NCBI RefSeq assembly: GCF_024713975.1
Contig: NC_091107.1
Span: forward strand, 18,033,501-18,097,500
Origin: Paralichthys olivaceus
Taxonomy: Eukaryota; Chordata; Actinopteri; Pleuronectiformes; Paralichthyidae
DNA length: 64,000 bases
Reading direction: 5' to 3'
The position numbers and the translations under genes are program-made. Positions 33,977 through 46,663 of the stretch are shown here, one piece after another (the stretch's first letter is position 1; the number at the start of each line of letters is the position of its first letter). The notes under the pieces are model-generated. The model was not told the origin of the DNA, did no database searches, and saw only the letters and a program-made list of their open reading frames with translations.

Positions 33977-36900
33977 TCAGAGCGAGCAGGGGTACTTGGT
34001 CCAGGGTGGGAGTCTGCCTGTTTCATTAGCCAGGCTCCAGTACCTCTCTCTCAGGATGAATGCTGCTGCTTTGGGCTGCCTCTGCCTGGTGAAAACGCCC
34101 TTCTTGTTCCCCACCACACGGGTGATTCCTGCAGACACAAGACGGATCAACAACAACCTTGTGCACAGGGCACAAAAACAAAGGAGCCGTTTGTCAGGCC
34201 ATACACAGATAAATTCATGTGTGAAGAGATTGTCTTTTTGAGTAAACTATGCCTCCTGTATTGGCAAAAGGAGGACAGCTAAGTTTATACTTGGAAATAT
34301 GGTCAGATCATCATCTGATCTATGAGCAAACAATCTATTTTAACTAATAACACACCATTTTTATCCGTATTGAATACATCATTCAAACATTCACAGTGTG
34401 TGTTGGGAAAAGTATGTGAAATCTTCAGCTGATGAAGTCAAAGAAAGTTATTTGTAGTCAGGAGTTAGAAAACCTGGTGTCTGACAATGTAAAGAAACAT
34501 TTTGAGTTGGCTTTTTACGAGAAGCATCTGCTGATGTGTACCATGTCTTGCAAAAAAGTAACTCAGATGAATTCTAAACTAAAGTTTCATGCACTGAATT
34601 TTGGATCATTTCCTGCAATCATCCGGAAGGGCTGTATATAAGAACGCAAATGTCCAAGTGAGTTGCTCTAGACCCTTTCCAGAGTTTCTCCTTCCAGCCC
34701 TCAAGTAGAACTCAAGATCAAGTCTGAACAAGCTCATGAGAATACAGCAGGATATTATCCAGAGGATTCACCACGAGCGAGTGGGCCTGTTGACGTTTCT
34801 AACATGACATGGATTCAAAACAGAAAAAACAGAAAGAAAACATATCTCTGGATGAAAAAGAGGTGTCATAGATATAGAAGACACAGACGAAGACGTCAAC
34901 TTTGAAAGACACGAAGATTTGAGAGCTTTTGTTGATTACAGCAGATGCTGGTGTCGATGTGCAGTAAACAAAAATACATGGTCTCCATATGTTATGTCCT
35001 GCCTCCCGCATGCTGTACCACCCCTTTCCTGAATATTCCAGAAATGATCCTGTTGTTGTGAATGTGTGAATCTCCTGCTGCCTTCTTCATATGTGAAAGG
35101 CAAATTGCGGACATCTGGACCATCTGAGCCTGTTGTCCAGACTTCAGTTGATGTTCATGTCTGAAAGCGGCTACACTTAAAAAGACAGGGATGATTTAAT
35201 TTAGTAGCTTCTCTCCCTGGAAGAGGGCACCCAGCTAGGATGACTCCGATGGCACAACATAGATGCTCAGTTAGTGAAAAAGAAGCTCAGAGTAACAACT
35301 AAAGGATTGAAGGAATCATTGGAGCTGAATGGAGTCCACAGATGAAGGTGCTGCCCTCCAAAAAATATCTACAACAGAATGAATTCAAACAGAAAATCCA
35401 CTTGTTGAAGTGGCCCAGGTCCGAAGAGATGCAGTGGACTGACCTTAGGAGAACCATTCTCAAGCATGTCTGTGGGAATAATGTTTTGCTCAGGTCTGAG
35501 CTGCAGTTTATGAAAAATTTAGTTTGAGGTTGTTATTGCTGCCAAGGGAGTTTGACCAGTTTGCTTCTTATCTCCCGGCAGTACTATGAATGTTTATTGG
35601 GTGTGGTCCATAAACACACAAAAGACTATAATTGTTTGTGTTTGTCTAAACATGTTACCTGGATGAAGATCAGATTATGTCTTAATGCAAGACGTCAGTA
35701 TCATATAAAAAATAAAAACTTGGGAAATGTGTAGAAATAAAGAAACCTGGTTATTAATATCCCTGTATGATTCTAACATCAGGTTCCTGTTCATCTGTGC
35801 AGGAGTCTCTTCTGACTCCTCCACATCCCACACAATCATTTGTCTCATATTGAGCTGCAGGTTTTATCACTATGAGGCTTCACTTATTGATATCTAGACT
35901 TTATTGTAATTCTATTTTTGGACCCCTTTTTTTCCACAATACAATTAACAGTTTGCATTTCGTGTTTTAAAAAACTATTTAGATTTTACAGGTACAATTG
36001 GAGTTTGCATATTCTCCCTGTGTCAGTATGAGTTTTCTTCGGGTACTTCGGCCTCCTCCCACAGTCCAAAGACATGTAAATTGCTCTTAGGTCAAATGAC
36101 TGCGGTAGACAATTTTTTTTTCAATCAGAAACAGCTCTGATCATGATGGAAACGAGACATCTGGGTGAATGGGCTAATTTGTTTGTGACGACACCAGGGG
36201 GAAAAAAAAAAAACAAAGGAGCAAACTCCTCTACTGGCAACAAGAAAGGTATATGGATGGGGAAGTATATTTACCCATGTTTATAAAAATGCATAACCAT
36301 TATTTTTGATTTAAAAGAGGTATTAGAGACTAAATTGTCCGTTGGTGTAAATGTGTGTGTGAGCAGTTTGTCTCTGTAGGCTTCATTAAGAGAAATTAAC
36401 CTGCAGATTTTCTGTAAGCTCCTGTATATTGCATTGTAGTACAAAGTAACTATCTCATTATTGAAGATTGGCTCATATTATGATTGTGAGAGAAATTTTG
36501 ACCATCCTCAAACATCTGTACAGCACCTTTAGGAGAATAGAGCCTGTCACATTCCACACATTCACATTCCGTTCTCTCCAAGCAGTTCTCAAGGTCAGGT
36601 CATAGATAAAGATTCAACTAGCAGTACATCGTAGTGTCTATGTTGAGAGACTTTCCTACCCAATTCAGATGCCCCAGACAGAGAGGCACCAAACTCTTTT
36701 GCGTATTACACCAGTGGCAAGACAATGGGATTAAGGTATGCATGCTTTAGGTTTAACTATCCAGTAGGATCTGAACACCTGCATGTAACATAGAGAGTGA
36801 CAGCAATTCTAGCCTTTCATGGATGTCCTGCAAGTAGAGGGAGATATATGCGGATGCTGTGGAAGACATCTTCAGACTTGGGGGTAACAAGTGCTCATGT

Positions 36901-39900
36901 TACTCTGTTAGCGTTTGTATATTGTTCCACCTTCTGATCTCCTTGATGCATCTGAATTTAACTCTTCTGCTGCTGCCTGAGTTCTCCTTTCACCAGCTTC
37001 CAGAGACCTTCCATCACAATGATGATTGCATAGAACATGGATTGATGCGTATGTGAGTATAATACACACAAACTATGGGTTCACACAATAAGCCACAGGC
37101 AGCAGGTGAATCATAAGCGAGTACGTATCTCCCGCCCAACATTGTGTTCCTCCACATTACCTGTAGTGTCCCTCTCAGCATCAGGTGTAATTGCAGGGTG
37201 AGCAGTGTGTGTGTGGTGAGCATTGTGTATACACTGGGAGAAACCACAGCGGGTCTGGTTCTACAGGTTGCTGTGATTTGCGGCTCTCGTACCTTGTGTT
37301 GTCATGAAATCTGCAAAGTTCCAGATAAGTTCACCGACAACATACTGCCTCCTCTTCTGGTCAAACACATTGTGGTACTTCTGCAGGACTACCTTCTGGT
37401 ACTCCTCCGTAAACATCACGGGTGGGTCCTGTAGCATGAAAAGAAAGCTGCTTGAGACTACAGAACATGACATGAAAATATAACTGCTGAGTCATTGAAT
37501 GTGCATGAGTGTAATTCCTCACACTGTGAAGCCCCGGCACTGCATCTGCCCCATATTCGCTCTGAATGATGGGTTTCTGGTACTTTCCATACCAGTTCTC
37601 AAATTGAGTGTTGAGCTGGATGGGGATGACCTCCAGGTGGCCTGGATCATGGTACCAGGAGAAGTAACTGTTCACACAGACCACATCTACATACGGAGCC
37701 TGGGGACATGATAGAATACATGACTTACAGAGATAATTACGTGATTAAAATACAGTTTGATTAACAGAAATCTCAAATAAAGGCTGTGACCATAACCTCA
37801 TCGCCCTCGGGATTCAAATTGTCAAGAAGTAGCAGTTATTCGTTATAAAGTAAAATATATAGTTTTGTGCATGACGTGGTGATTTTGACCAAGACAGGGC
37901 ATTGCAGCAGGGCAATCACATGTTCGGAGTTGCCCTTCAGTAAATGAACAGTGTCTCAAACATGAATTCAGAGAATCTATGTTCACCAAGTCAGGGGCCT
38001 TCACAAATTAGTGGCTGCAGAAGTCAGTGTCTCTAATCAGAAGCTTTAAGATACAAACATCAGCCTGAAAGAATTACTCACAGCACAGGAATGTGAAAAA
38101 CTCTCAAGGATGTCAACATCCTCCAAGATCATCAGAGTTTGAGCAGATAAAACTTTGAAGGATAACTTGACAACCCAACTTTTACTCCCTTATTTTTCCA
38201 CCAAGCACTGTATTTGATTCACTAGATACTATAATGATAATTTATAAGAAGATTCAATCAAGTGTCAGGATCAGAGTTACAGCACTGAAACACAAAAGTA
38301 TATTTTTGCTTTTTTTCTGTAAATGTTTTCCACATGAACGGATCAAAAAATAATAAAAGGTTGCCACACAAGGTGCATGATTCAGAAGGGTTGTCAACTA
38401 ATCATGGGTGTGTTTTGGTTGCAACATACAGTAAACCAATGAGAGCACTATCTGCCAATCTCTTTCAAATCCAGGTGTGCTTGCAGATTGTTATTATGAG
38501 AGTTTGATGAGGATGGATTTGCCCGGTAGTAAGAAAGAACACTGCAAAGGAAATAGACTCAGAAGAAATGGACAAACTGTGTTTTTAACAAGCAGTGTGT
38601 ATGAAAATTGTGCACCCACCTATGCAGGTGAAGTGCTGTGCAGTGAAATATTGTGTCATTGACTTCAGACCTGGTTTTTGTTCAAATACTTTCCAATGCC
38701 TCAAGATAGCAAGCACCAACAACACACCATGTGTCAGACCACAATTCATTTCAAGACCATAACGTCTATGGGTGCAAAGCATTTGTTATTTTTAAAACTA
38801 GTGCAGGGCCTGTTCTATACCTGCCTGTTTGGAATGGGCTGTTTTCTTAGCCTGTGGTAATGCTGGTTGCAGGTTTCTTTCTGAAACTCTTCAAGTGATC
38901 TGCAGTTCACATGTTTAGTCAAAGTTCAGTGAAGCTTGACTGAGTACGCTGAACCCCAAACTGGAAAATCAGTTGTCATGAACGCACTGTTTTTGTGATC
39001 GACAATATAACTTCTGACAGTGCACTTTGGGCCCTCAGCTAAACACATGAAGGCGATAAGATGAATGGTTCTTGAGCTATGGAAGTCGCAGACAGAATGA
39101 CAGATTTCTAGAATTCGTAGATAGATGAGGTTGCTGCATCTTGCTTTACGCCACTTTGAAGCAGGTATAGCATGGGGCCTAATATGTTAGAAATACAACT
39201 ATTTCTCTAGGTGTGGATTTACTTTTCAATTCAAGAACAAAAACTTTTAAGGCTCCCATAGGAAATAAAAAAATGTGATTGACAAAGCTTGCATCAATAT
39301 AGATAATTAGTCCAAACCTGGGTATACTGCTGATATTGTAGTGAGAAAAGACTCACCCCTTTGTCCCTAGCGTAGTTACTGTCTGTGATGTAAGTGACAG
39401 GCCGGGTAGGGTCCAGAGCTTTGGTGTGTTTTATCAAGGTTCTGGAGGAAAAACAAAGGGGAGTCAATTGTAAATGTGGATAACAGTTGATTCATACTGC
39501 TCTGTTACACCCTAGATTTACTGTTTATGTTCACTCTGCCCCCTTCACATTCAGTACTATACTGTTTTACTATGGCCATTGGCAGGTGGGGTATTTGTTT
39601 GCCCTGCTTGTCTCCCTGAAGCCTCAGGCCATTACTGAGCTCCAGTTGTGAGTGTTCAGGGCGGCTTCAGGACTACTCGCACTGCATTCCATGCATTAGA
39701 GTACAGGGATAGGCTGCTGTGACTGACAAACAAATCAGTGCCTCTGTTACAGACACCCCTGCAGACAGCTCACAAATACCTTACATTTCAGAGGCGTTGC
39801 AGGGGCTCATTTCTTCTCTGTCTCTACATTTTTGATTATCAAATAAAGGCAAAATGCAAAAAAAGGAAAGAAAACTAACCTAAGTATTTCCAGCAACAGA

Positions 39901-42900
39901 AAAGGCAAAACGTCCCATTGTGTGTGACTAATTATTTCATGGGTGGGTCAATTCAGTGCAGTGATTCACATCTAAAAACACTCACTTGAAATAGAATTCA
40001 GCAGGCGGCATCTCCGCAGCAGGCTCATTGGCCACTGACCACATGACTACAGAAGGATGGTTCTTGTCCCGACGTACAAGCTCATCCATGACGACCAGGT
40101 GATGGGTGAGGGAGGCGTTTCTAAAACTACGACTGGTTCGGCAATGTACAAAGACAGAGTATATTAGAAAAAAGTACTGAGTTTGTTGTATTGACATAGG
40201 CTTGGAAAAAGTTGTAAATTTTCAACTTGGCATCTAAAACACATTCATGTATCTTCACACAGTTCAACAGTATGACTATGAGTCTACCACCAAACAGGCA
40301 GCTCTGTGGTACTGTGCTTAGGAACTGTTAGCTCAAAACTAATATCAGCATGGTAACATGTTCACAATGACAATGCATATATGTTTATTTAGTAGCTATA
40401 AAGTTAATCATGGTCACCGATTTATTTTTAAATGTGTAAGCAAACTGAAATACACACGGAATTTATGATAATGTGATTAGTTTCCCAGGTATTTAGACAT
40501 AAACTAAAATGTTGTCCTCATAATGGTGTTAAATAAAAAGTGAAGGGTTCATCACAGTGATTTAAATTAGTCCCGATGGGGACTTAATGTATTTCCATCA
40601 AAACAAAGCTGGGATATTTAACTTCAAAAGAATTGGGAGCTTCGATCACTGGGATAAATCTGGAGATTTTACTAATGCTGACCTGTTTCTGAGCAAATGA
40701 AACTGAACTAAACTGCATATCATTAATTCAACTGGATGAAGTTTCATCATTTTTCGCTAAAATACAAGTGGTTTTGTTAGTGGGCGAGTCCAGTGTTAAA
40801 TGTAGCCTACATCGATCAACAATACTTCTTAGCAGTGTCCTAATTTAGATCAGGTGAAGTTTCTAGCATATGTATTTATTTTGTGGCTGAAATTTAACAG
40901 CAGACAGGAGGTTTTCAAGAACAGTGAGAGGCAAGTTTGTCATCCGTCCTCATAAACTGTGTCTAAAAGTAAAATGTCAATGCTGCTGACCACTTTGAAC
41001 TGTCACCCAAAGGTCACAGAGACACTCACATGTCTTTGATGCCCACTCCCGGACACTCATCTATCACTACGATACCATGACGATCACACATCTGCAGGAT
41101 CTCCTCAGCATACGGGTAGTGGCTGGTGCGGAACGAGTTGGCCCCCAACCACTTCAGTAAGTTAAAGTCCTTGACAATCAGGGGCCAGTCCAAGCCTTTA
41201 CCTCGAATCTAACACGCAACATCAACAGAAGAATTACAGCATATTACTGAGCTGGATCCACTTTTTCCAGAAAATATTTTTAGTTAAATTCATGTCGTTT
41301 AATCAGAAATGATCTGAAGATGCTACTGCAGCTAGTGTAAACATGGGGATAGGTAAGCTTCCTTCAATGAGACCGATGAGACTAGCTCCTCTTGTAAAGG
41401 CTTTGCCGCCCTCTAGTGGTACTCACGTCGGAATCCTCATGTTTATTGACTCCATGGAAGTAGAAGGGCTTGTTGTTGATGAGGAACTGGGTGCTGGTCA
41501 CGTTAACAGTGCGGATTCCGACTGGTAGAGAGTACACATCTTCATAAGTTGATCTCTCATCTGTTGCCATTAATCGAATCTGAAGTTAGAAGTGAACAAG
41601 TGGCAGTTTCAAGAAGTTGTATTTCATCAACAGACCTTGTAGAGAAAGGTTTGGGATAATAATTAGTAGGGGTGTAACGGTACACAAAAATCATGGCTCG
41701 GTACATTGAGCAGAAAACATTAAACTGATTTTATATTTCTTTTTATTCAACCCTGGTTAGACTTAAATGACGAGGGAGGGTCTTCACATTCCTCTTTGTC
41801 TGCTGTCGCCATGACCACAAGCCGACAGCACATCGGTAAATGTGCATACCAGAATTTTTCTTTTTGGATACACGTACGATACACCCCTAACAAAAACAAC
41901 GACTACAGTGGGTATAGAAGATCATTCACAACACCTCAAGTGCACTTCTAGTTACTGATATGGAGCTAAAACACTCACGTGGACAGAGATTGTTTTAGTT
42001 TAAAACACTGGTTTAAAATGAAATCATCACTTGAAAGAAACTAAGTCATTTTGACATGTGTGAAAGCACGCAGGCTGTCTCACCTCCAAAGAGTAAAGAT
42101 AACCTGGACTCTCATGCATCAAATACGGCCACCACAGATTGACATCTGCTACTTTGAGCACTCCAGATTGTTCACTGGAGGACGCCACAGAGTGTCTGTC
42201 TTTGTCCAGCAGAGTGACCTTCAGGGTGGCTGAAGTAGCACCTTGGACTGATACTGTGTATTTGACCAGACCTAAAACACAGGAGCAAACACTTGTTTAT
42301 AATGAACAGACATAAACTACAATGTTTGCAAATCACCAGTTTATATGTTAGAAATTAAATAAATAAGTTGTTTAGTTGCATTAATTTACCAGTGTTATCC
42401 AAGAAGTCAGTCATCACAGTGATGTCATCCACATACGCTTTAGGAGTAGTGTACAGCAACACTGGACGATGTATCCCAGCATAGTTGAAGAAATCAAAGT
42501 AGATGTTTTGCACAAAAAACCCATCAGGATACCTGTCAAGCAATTACACTGTAGTGGGCATTTTCACTTTTTTTCTATCATTTCATTGATGAGGCAGTTA
42601 GTTGATTAGTTCAAAGAAATATTGTTCGTTGCAGCCTGACACAGTCTAAAACTGTAAAAGTTGTTAAAATATACAGTGTTGCAGCCAAATCCAATACAAT
42701 TGAAGTAATTTCATAATAAAACAAAAAAATAATAATAATTAAAAAAAAACACAGCATGCCTCCATACTGCTCATGTGGTGTCATCTGAGTGTCTGGAAGT
42801 CCCGACATTCAAATTTGACTTGAAACCATGTTTAAAGCCTAAAAGTCCACTACTAGAAGTAGCGTTGCTCGCGGATGTAGCGATGCTAACGCACACCTTG

Positions 42901-45474
42901 TGCGTGCCTTTGGAAGAGAATTTGTGTGCAATGCGTGTGGTATTTCCGGTGTGTGTGCGTGGGAACGTGAACGTGGCTCCGAGGTGGATATCAGAGGACT
43001 TTTAGTCCTAAAACAAGGTGTAAATAACGCTGTTTCAAGGCGAATATGAATGTCAGGGCTTGCGTTCACTTGACACCACACGAGCAGCATGGAGGCATGT
43101 TATGTTGAACTATCCCTTTAAGCTTTTGCATCAAATCAGTGTTTTATTGAACCCTTTAAAGAGTGAGGTTACTTGGTGCGGTCATCCATGTGCTGGATGA
43201 TTCCTGGAGGAAGTGTCTCCAGAGTCAGGGTGTTGTTCACAGCGATGGTGATCCTGCATGGCGAAGTTGGGTCCTTGCGGATTAAACTGCCTATCTCAGC
43301 CTCAAAAGGAAGATGGCCACCTTCATGCTCTGTCACCTTCACCCCGTTCACCCACTGCAAAGGTAAAGCAATAAGAGGTAAAGAGTGATTTTTTTATGTA
43401 AGACAGACAGTTAAGTTTTAGGCCGGGGGGTCAAAACTGTCACAATTGACTGGAGTTGATTGGAAGGACACTCGTGTTATACTCACCACTACTGAATAAT
43501 AGTGAGCACTTCCCACTCTGAGAACCAGTCTGGTTCCTTCATCGACCCAGCGGGCAGGCACCACCACCTCTCGCTCGTACCACACCCAGCCAATGAAATC
43601 TCTTAGTGCGGGGTCCTGAGTGATGTCGTTGTAGCTGGCAGGAACTGGCATGTCAATCACTGGGCCAGTCTAGAGGAAATGAAACAATCAATTTCAGTGG
43701 ACAGTGTTTTACTTCTAACCCTGGAACAGATCTTAATTATTAATCTTGTTCGGACCCCAGCTTGAGGGTCCAAGAGAGATAAAGAAAAGATAATCAAAGT
43801 TTTAAGAGAAAATAAATACGGCATATTTCAGTAACACAGTTACAGAAACAGTTTTCTCTCTAGATATGTCTTCTCGCTGGTAACACTGGGTTTCATTTTT
43901 TTATTTTTTTATCTTTAAGCCTCTAAATAAAACAATGAGGCAAATAATCTAAAATATAAACCAAAACAGGTTGTTCTACTGCTCACAACAAATGTCCACA
44001 CAATCCAATCACCTAAGGCAGGGGTGGGGAAACATCCAGCCTTCGGGCTGTATGCGTCCCGCACGATTGTATGAACCGGCCTCAAGGCAATTCATAAATA
44101 CAAAAACAATAGAAAACACATGTGACTTTAAAGGGATAGGTGAAAATTCACCAAACCAATGCCGATGGAGGGGTGTGTGAAGTGTTTGAGTCCAAAAAAC
44201 ACTTTGAGTTTCAGGGGTAAACAGCATTGCAGCCAAATCAAATATAATTGACCAATTCTTCAAACATAGAAAAACCACAGAAAAAAACACCACATGTCTC
44301 CATACTGCTCCTGTGATGTCATCCAAGTGTACTTAAGCTCCGACATTCATATTCGAATCGAAACAGAATATTAGAGAGAATATTTTATTAATTTTTGTGG
44401 TTGTGTGTGGTTTATTTAATTTGTTTTATTCATCAAGGATATTGAAATGTCTTTAATTGTCATTCAAATGTCATACTAAACATTCTTAAAATGCATGATT
44501 ACGCTATAAAATTGTCATATCAGTGGTTAATAATGGTTTCAAAAGGATGACAATAATATCATTCATCACAATAATTACTGGGACAATATATGGTCTAATA
44601 AAAATTGTTATTGTAACAGGCTTAACTTAATATTTTTAATAATCCACCAGTTTAGAGGTTTATTTGCACAGTTACACATATCCAAGCAAAATTGGTAATG
44701 TACAATGAAATATCCTTAACTGAATAGATATCGAATCAAGACCACGTGAATCGGAATCGATAAATAATAAACAATCATGTAGAATGGCCCTCGGAGGATG
44801 TTATGCCATAAAGGGGCCGATTATATGTCCAACATCCACGAACAATTACTGATAAAGTAAGGTGCACATTTAAGTCATTGCTTTTTACTGATGGCTTTGA
44901 GCAAAGGCACACAGCATTGAATAGATAATGAAAATAAAAATCCTCATATCTTGGGGTTAGTACTGTTCGTAGTTGATTAATCATTTTAATAAAGAAAACT
45001 TAGACAGGGGCACTACAGGGGCCAATCAGATTTCAGCTGGGGCCAGTGACCCCCCAGCCCCGCCCCTGGCCCCTGTGATCTGTCTCAGTGTTGTACCATG
45101 TGACACACAGTGAGTTGAATCCATATGTTTCTATGAGTTCTCGACCTACAAACTGCAGCATGATGTTTCCAGGCTGTGCACCAGTGCAGATGAGTCGACG
45201 GTTCGAGCTCTTGATCTAAACAGTGACACACACACCGTGTCCCGCTCACCTCAGCCAGGCGGCTCTGGTACCATGCCCTCTCGAAGCCCTGGTTCCTGTT
45301 GGGGGAAGTGTCCGCCCTGAAGTCCCAGCGGCCGCTCAGCTCCTTCACCTCTCTGGAGGAGGACTCCCGGGGGAAGAGCATCCCCCCGCTCAGCGGAGAC
45401 ACCGCGTCCATCACGGCCCACACACACAGAGCCCCGAGCACCGCGGACACGGTGGACACACCAGGTGCACACAT
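33977..45474 (-). CDS. gusb: Beta-glucuronidase (lysosomal)
   Basis: Glycoside hydrolase family 2 enzyme that removes glucuronic acid from glycosaminoglycans in the lysosome. Minus-strand exons: 45474-45250, 43669-43487, 43354-43173, 42532-42390, 42271-42084, 41579-41427, 41208-41030, 40132-39986, 39441-39357, 37699-37523, 37428-37293, 34128-33977. The sum is 1950 nt, 649 residues (human 651), all phases consistent, same 12-exon layout. An N-terminal hydrophobic signal peptide (about 1-30) precedes [13 protein letters not shown]. Catalytic residues are present: acid/base E454 in N453-E-P, nucleophile E543 in QSEYGA; human equivalents are E451 and E540. Other conserved blocks are [54 protein letters not shown] and [12 protein letters not shown]. 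The C-terminus [13 protein letters not shown] replaces the human tail. An upstream in-frame GTG at 45498 is not needed as a start. Confidence 0.97.
34129..37292 (-). other. gusb intron 11
   Basis: The largest gusb intron (3.2 kb), just before the last exon. It contains one copy of an unclassified dispersed repeat (36591-37023, listed separately). Around 35330-35560 there is sequence resembling common fish repeats, but I cannot classify it. No gene is seen. Confidence 0.6.
36591..37023 (+). repeat. Unclassified dispersed repeat, copy A (gusb intron 11)
   Basis: Similar over about 430 bases to the complement of 61943-62386. Shared blocks include AAGGTCAGGT(C/T)ATAGATAAAG, GAGAGGCACCAA, TAACATAGAGAGTGACAGCA, GACATCTTCAGACTTGGGGG, ATATTGTTCCACCTTCTGAT and CTGAGTTCTCCTTTCACCAG. 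Both copies translate to a similar short peptide in one frame, but that follows from DNA similarity and is not evidence of a protein. Class unknown. Confidence 0.75.
37700..39356 (-). other. gusb intron 9
   Basis: 1.66 kb. Part of it (about 38350-38600, with AACCAATGAGAGC and AATCCAGGTGTGCTTG) resembles an old fish DNA-transposon-derived repeat, too diverged to classify. No gene is seen. Confidence 0.4.
39987..41029 (-). other. gusb introns 7 and 8 with the short exon 8 between
   Basis: The intron between exons 7 and 8 (40133-41029) is 0.9 kb of AT-rich sequence with nothing recognisable. The exon at 40132-39986 is described under gusb. Confidence 0.4.
41667..41889. mobile_element. hAT-like MITE in gusb intron 5
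   Basis: 223 bases. The left end TAGGGGTGTAACGGTACAC and the right end CGTACGATACACCCCTA are inverted repeats with few mismatches. TAGGGGTGTAACG ends are known from common fish hAT MITEs. No clear 8-bp target duplication is seen (ATAATTAG against ACAAAAAC), so the flanks have decayed or one end is trimmed. Confidence 0.75.
42660..43122 (-). mobile_element. MITE with AAAGGGATAGTTC ends, copy A (gusb intron 3)
   Basis: Shares GCAGCCAAATC, then CTCCATACTGCTC and the CCGACATTCA block with 44126-44365. Its right end, GAACTATCCCTTTAAG, is intact and is the complement of the left end seen in copy B. It probably represents a common fish MITE family whose ends read TTAAAGGGATAGTTC. No coding capacity. 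The left end is lost. Confidence 0.6.
43670..45249 (-). other. gusb intron 1 with repeat debris
   Basis: Besides MITE copy B it holds GCAGGGGTGGGGAAACATCCAG-like sequence at about 44018-44060, which resembles the end of hAT elements. A block at 45006-45077, CAGGGGC to GCCCCTG, looks like a short solo remnant with inverted ends. No gene is seen. Confidence 0.5.
44126..44365 (+). mobile_element. MITE with AAAGGGATAG ends, copy B (gusb intron 1)
   Basis: Begins TTTAAAGGGATAGGTGAAAA and runs into the same GCAGCCAAATC / CTCCATACTGCTC / CGACATTCATATTC blocks as copy A. The left end is intact; the right part is lost. The two copies are broken in complementary ways, 1.5 kb apart in the same gene. 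Confidence 0.6.
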
Positions 45475-45990
45475 CCTGCACAGAGAACCTGCGGCCACTA
45501 CAACAAACTCCTCTTCCTCATGTAGACACGTGAGGCCGTTTTCTGGTCACGTGACACTACAGCCGCTTCCCCTGCAGACGGAAATTTAAAGTCTAAATTA
45601 AACATCCCGCTAAAATATATAATACAACATATTTAAAATACTTCCTCGTGCCTGACACAATACTGGACATATCGTGAGATGATTTACTGAATATGAATTT
45701 TACCATTAAATACTTTTTTAATATGTTAGTTCATGTTTTCAGAAGTTGAACTTCACAGGAAGCACCTGAGGCAGGACGTCTTCTTTCCCCACCAAATTAA
45801 AAGCCAAGGTCGTCATCAATAGACATAAAGAGAATAAACAATCTATAACACCAGGAAAGTATTCTTCCCCCCCCCCCCCCCCCCCCAAAAAAAAGTCTCA
45901 TTATATATTCATCTCTGGTTTTAAGTCGTCACTCAGTCTGCACCAGTGAATGAGTGACACTAGATGGCGCAATACACTCGCACATAAATG
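45475..45990. promoter_or_regulatory. gusb upstream region
   Basis: GC-rich first 100 bases upstream of the gusb ATG, containing a CACGTGA box (about 45527-45533, ACACGTGAGG) and a second CACGTGAC (about 45548-45555). Two CACGTG(A) sites fit the CLEAR-type sites through which TFEB-family factors regulate lysosomal genes; that is inference. A C-then-A homopolymer lies at 45867-45894. Confidence 0.45.
45867..45894. repeat. C/A homopolymer run
   Basis: About 20 C followed by about 8 A, about 390 bases upstream of gusb. The length is likely unstable and uncertain in the assembly. Confidence 0.9.
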
Positions 45991-46533
45991 TCAATGGCAG
46001 AGCCTAAAGGCATCAATTCCTCCACATTCACAAAACTCCCTCCAATTCACAGCAGCCATGGACAGTGGTAAGAACATACATCTATGTTCAGTATTTATTT
46101 TATTTGAGCTTAAATAGGAATAATGCAAATTAAACAAACCAACAATAAAGCCCTGCGCCTGGGTTTGATCCAGTGTGTAATCCAGACCTGACTGAGGAGT
46201 CACAGTTTGGAAGAGTTGGGCTGTAACAAAATCACTTTGTACTTTCAAACTATAAACTCTGTCTATCAAACCATCCACCACCACACCAGCATAGTGTAAT
46301 GTAAGTAATGTGTATAATCCACACATTACATCCAGTGGTTCATCAGGCAAAGACAGATGTTTTAGCTCCATGTCAGACCCGGTTTTGAATAAGTTGCAGG
46401 TTGTACTGTACAGGTTGTACACTTCGCCCCAGCAGCCAAACGCACTGACCATGAACTGCATTGTTCCAGGTTCCTGGCTGCAGGCTGGAGACCGTCTTCC
46501 TCCCCGTCTGTTTTTCCCCTCATGTGCTGCCAT
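45991..46533 (-). CDS. Unidentified open frame, possible exon
   Basis: 180 codons open on the minus strand. I do not recognise it. The middle (from FMVSAFGCWGEVYNL to DQTQAQGFIVGLFN) alternates hydrophobic and polar residues and looks protein-like, reminiscent of beta-propeller blades. The last 40 codons, after AAATAAAATAAATACTG, look like non-coding read-through. A splice acceptor-like TGCAG sits near 46480, but no convincing donor was found. On the opposite strand an 81-codon frame (46310-46555) overlaps. It could be an exon of an unknown gene upstream of gusb, a pseudogene, or chance. Confidence 0.25.
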   Translation of the reverse strand: MAAHEGKNRRGGRRSPACSQEPGTMQFMVSAFGCWGEVYNLYSTTCNLFKTGSDMELKHLSLPDEPLDVMCGLYTLLTLHYAGVVVDGLIDRVYSLKVQSDFVTAQLFQTVTPQSGLDYTLDQTQAQGFIVGLFNLHYSYLSSNKINTEHRCMFLPLSMAAVNWREFCECGGIDAFRLCH

Positions 46534-46663
46534 CTGTCTACCAGCAAATTGTTAATAAAGGCATAAAATGATGGAAAAAACCCTCTGTCTTTTCAGCATC
46601 AGTTTTCTGGTGGCGCAGCTTGGCTGAATCATGAGGGAAGAACTGAGACTATATGTTGCAAGT

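Noticed and set aside
35330..35560. Tc1-like transposon terminal region
   Set aside because: The motif TTATTGCTGCCAAGGGAG is suggestive of a common fish repeat, but I could not find terminal repeats or a transposase block.
36859..37056. Short frame similar to one at 61922-62125 (MEDIFRLGG / MGDIFRLGG)
   Set aside because: The peptide similarity comes from two copies of a dispersed repeat; both are short, with gaps and no domain.
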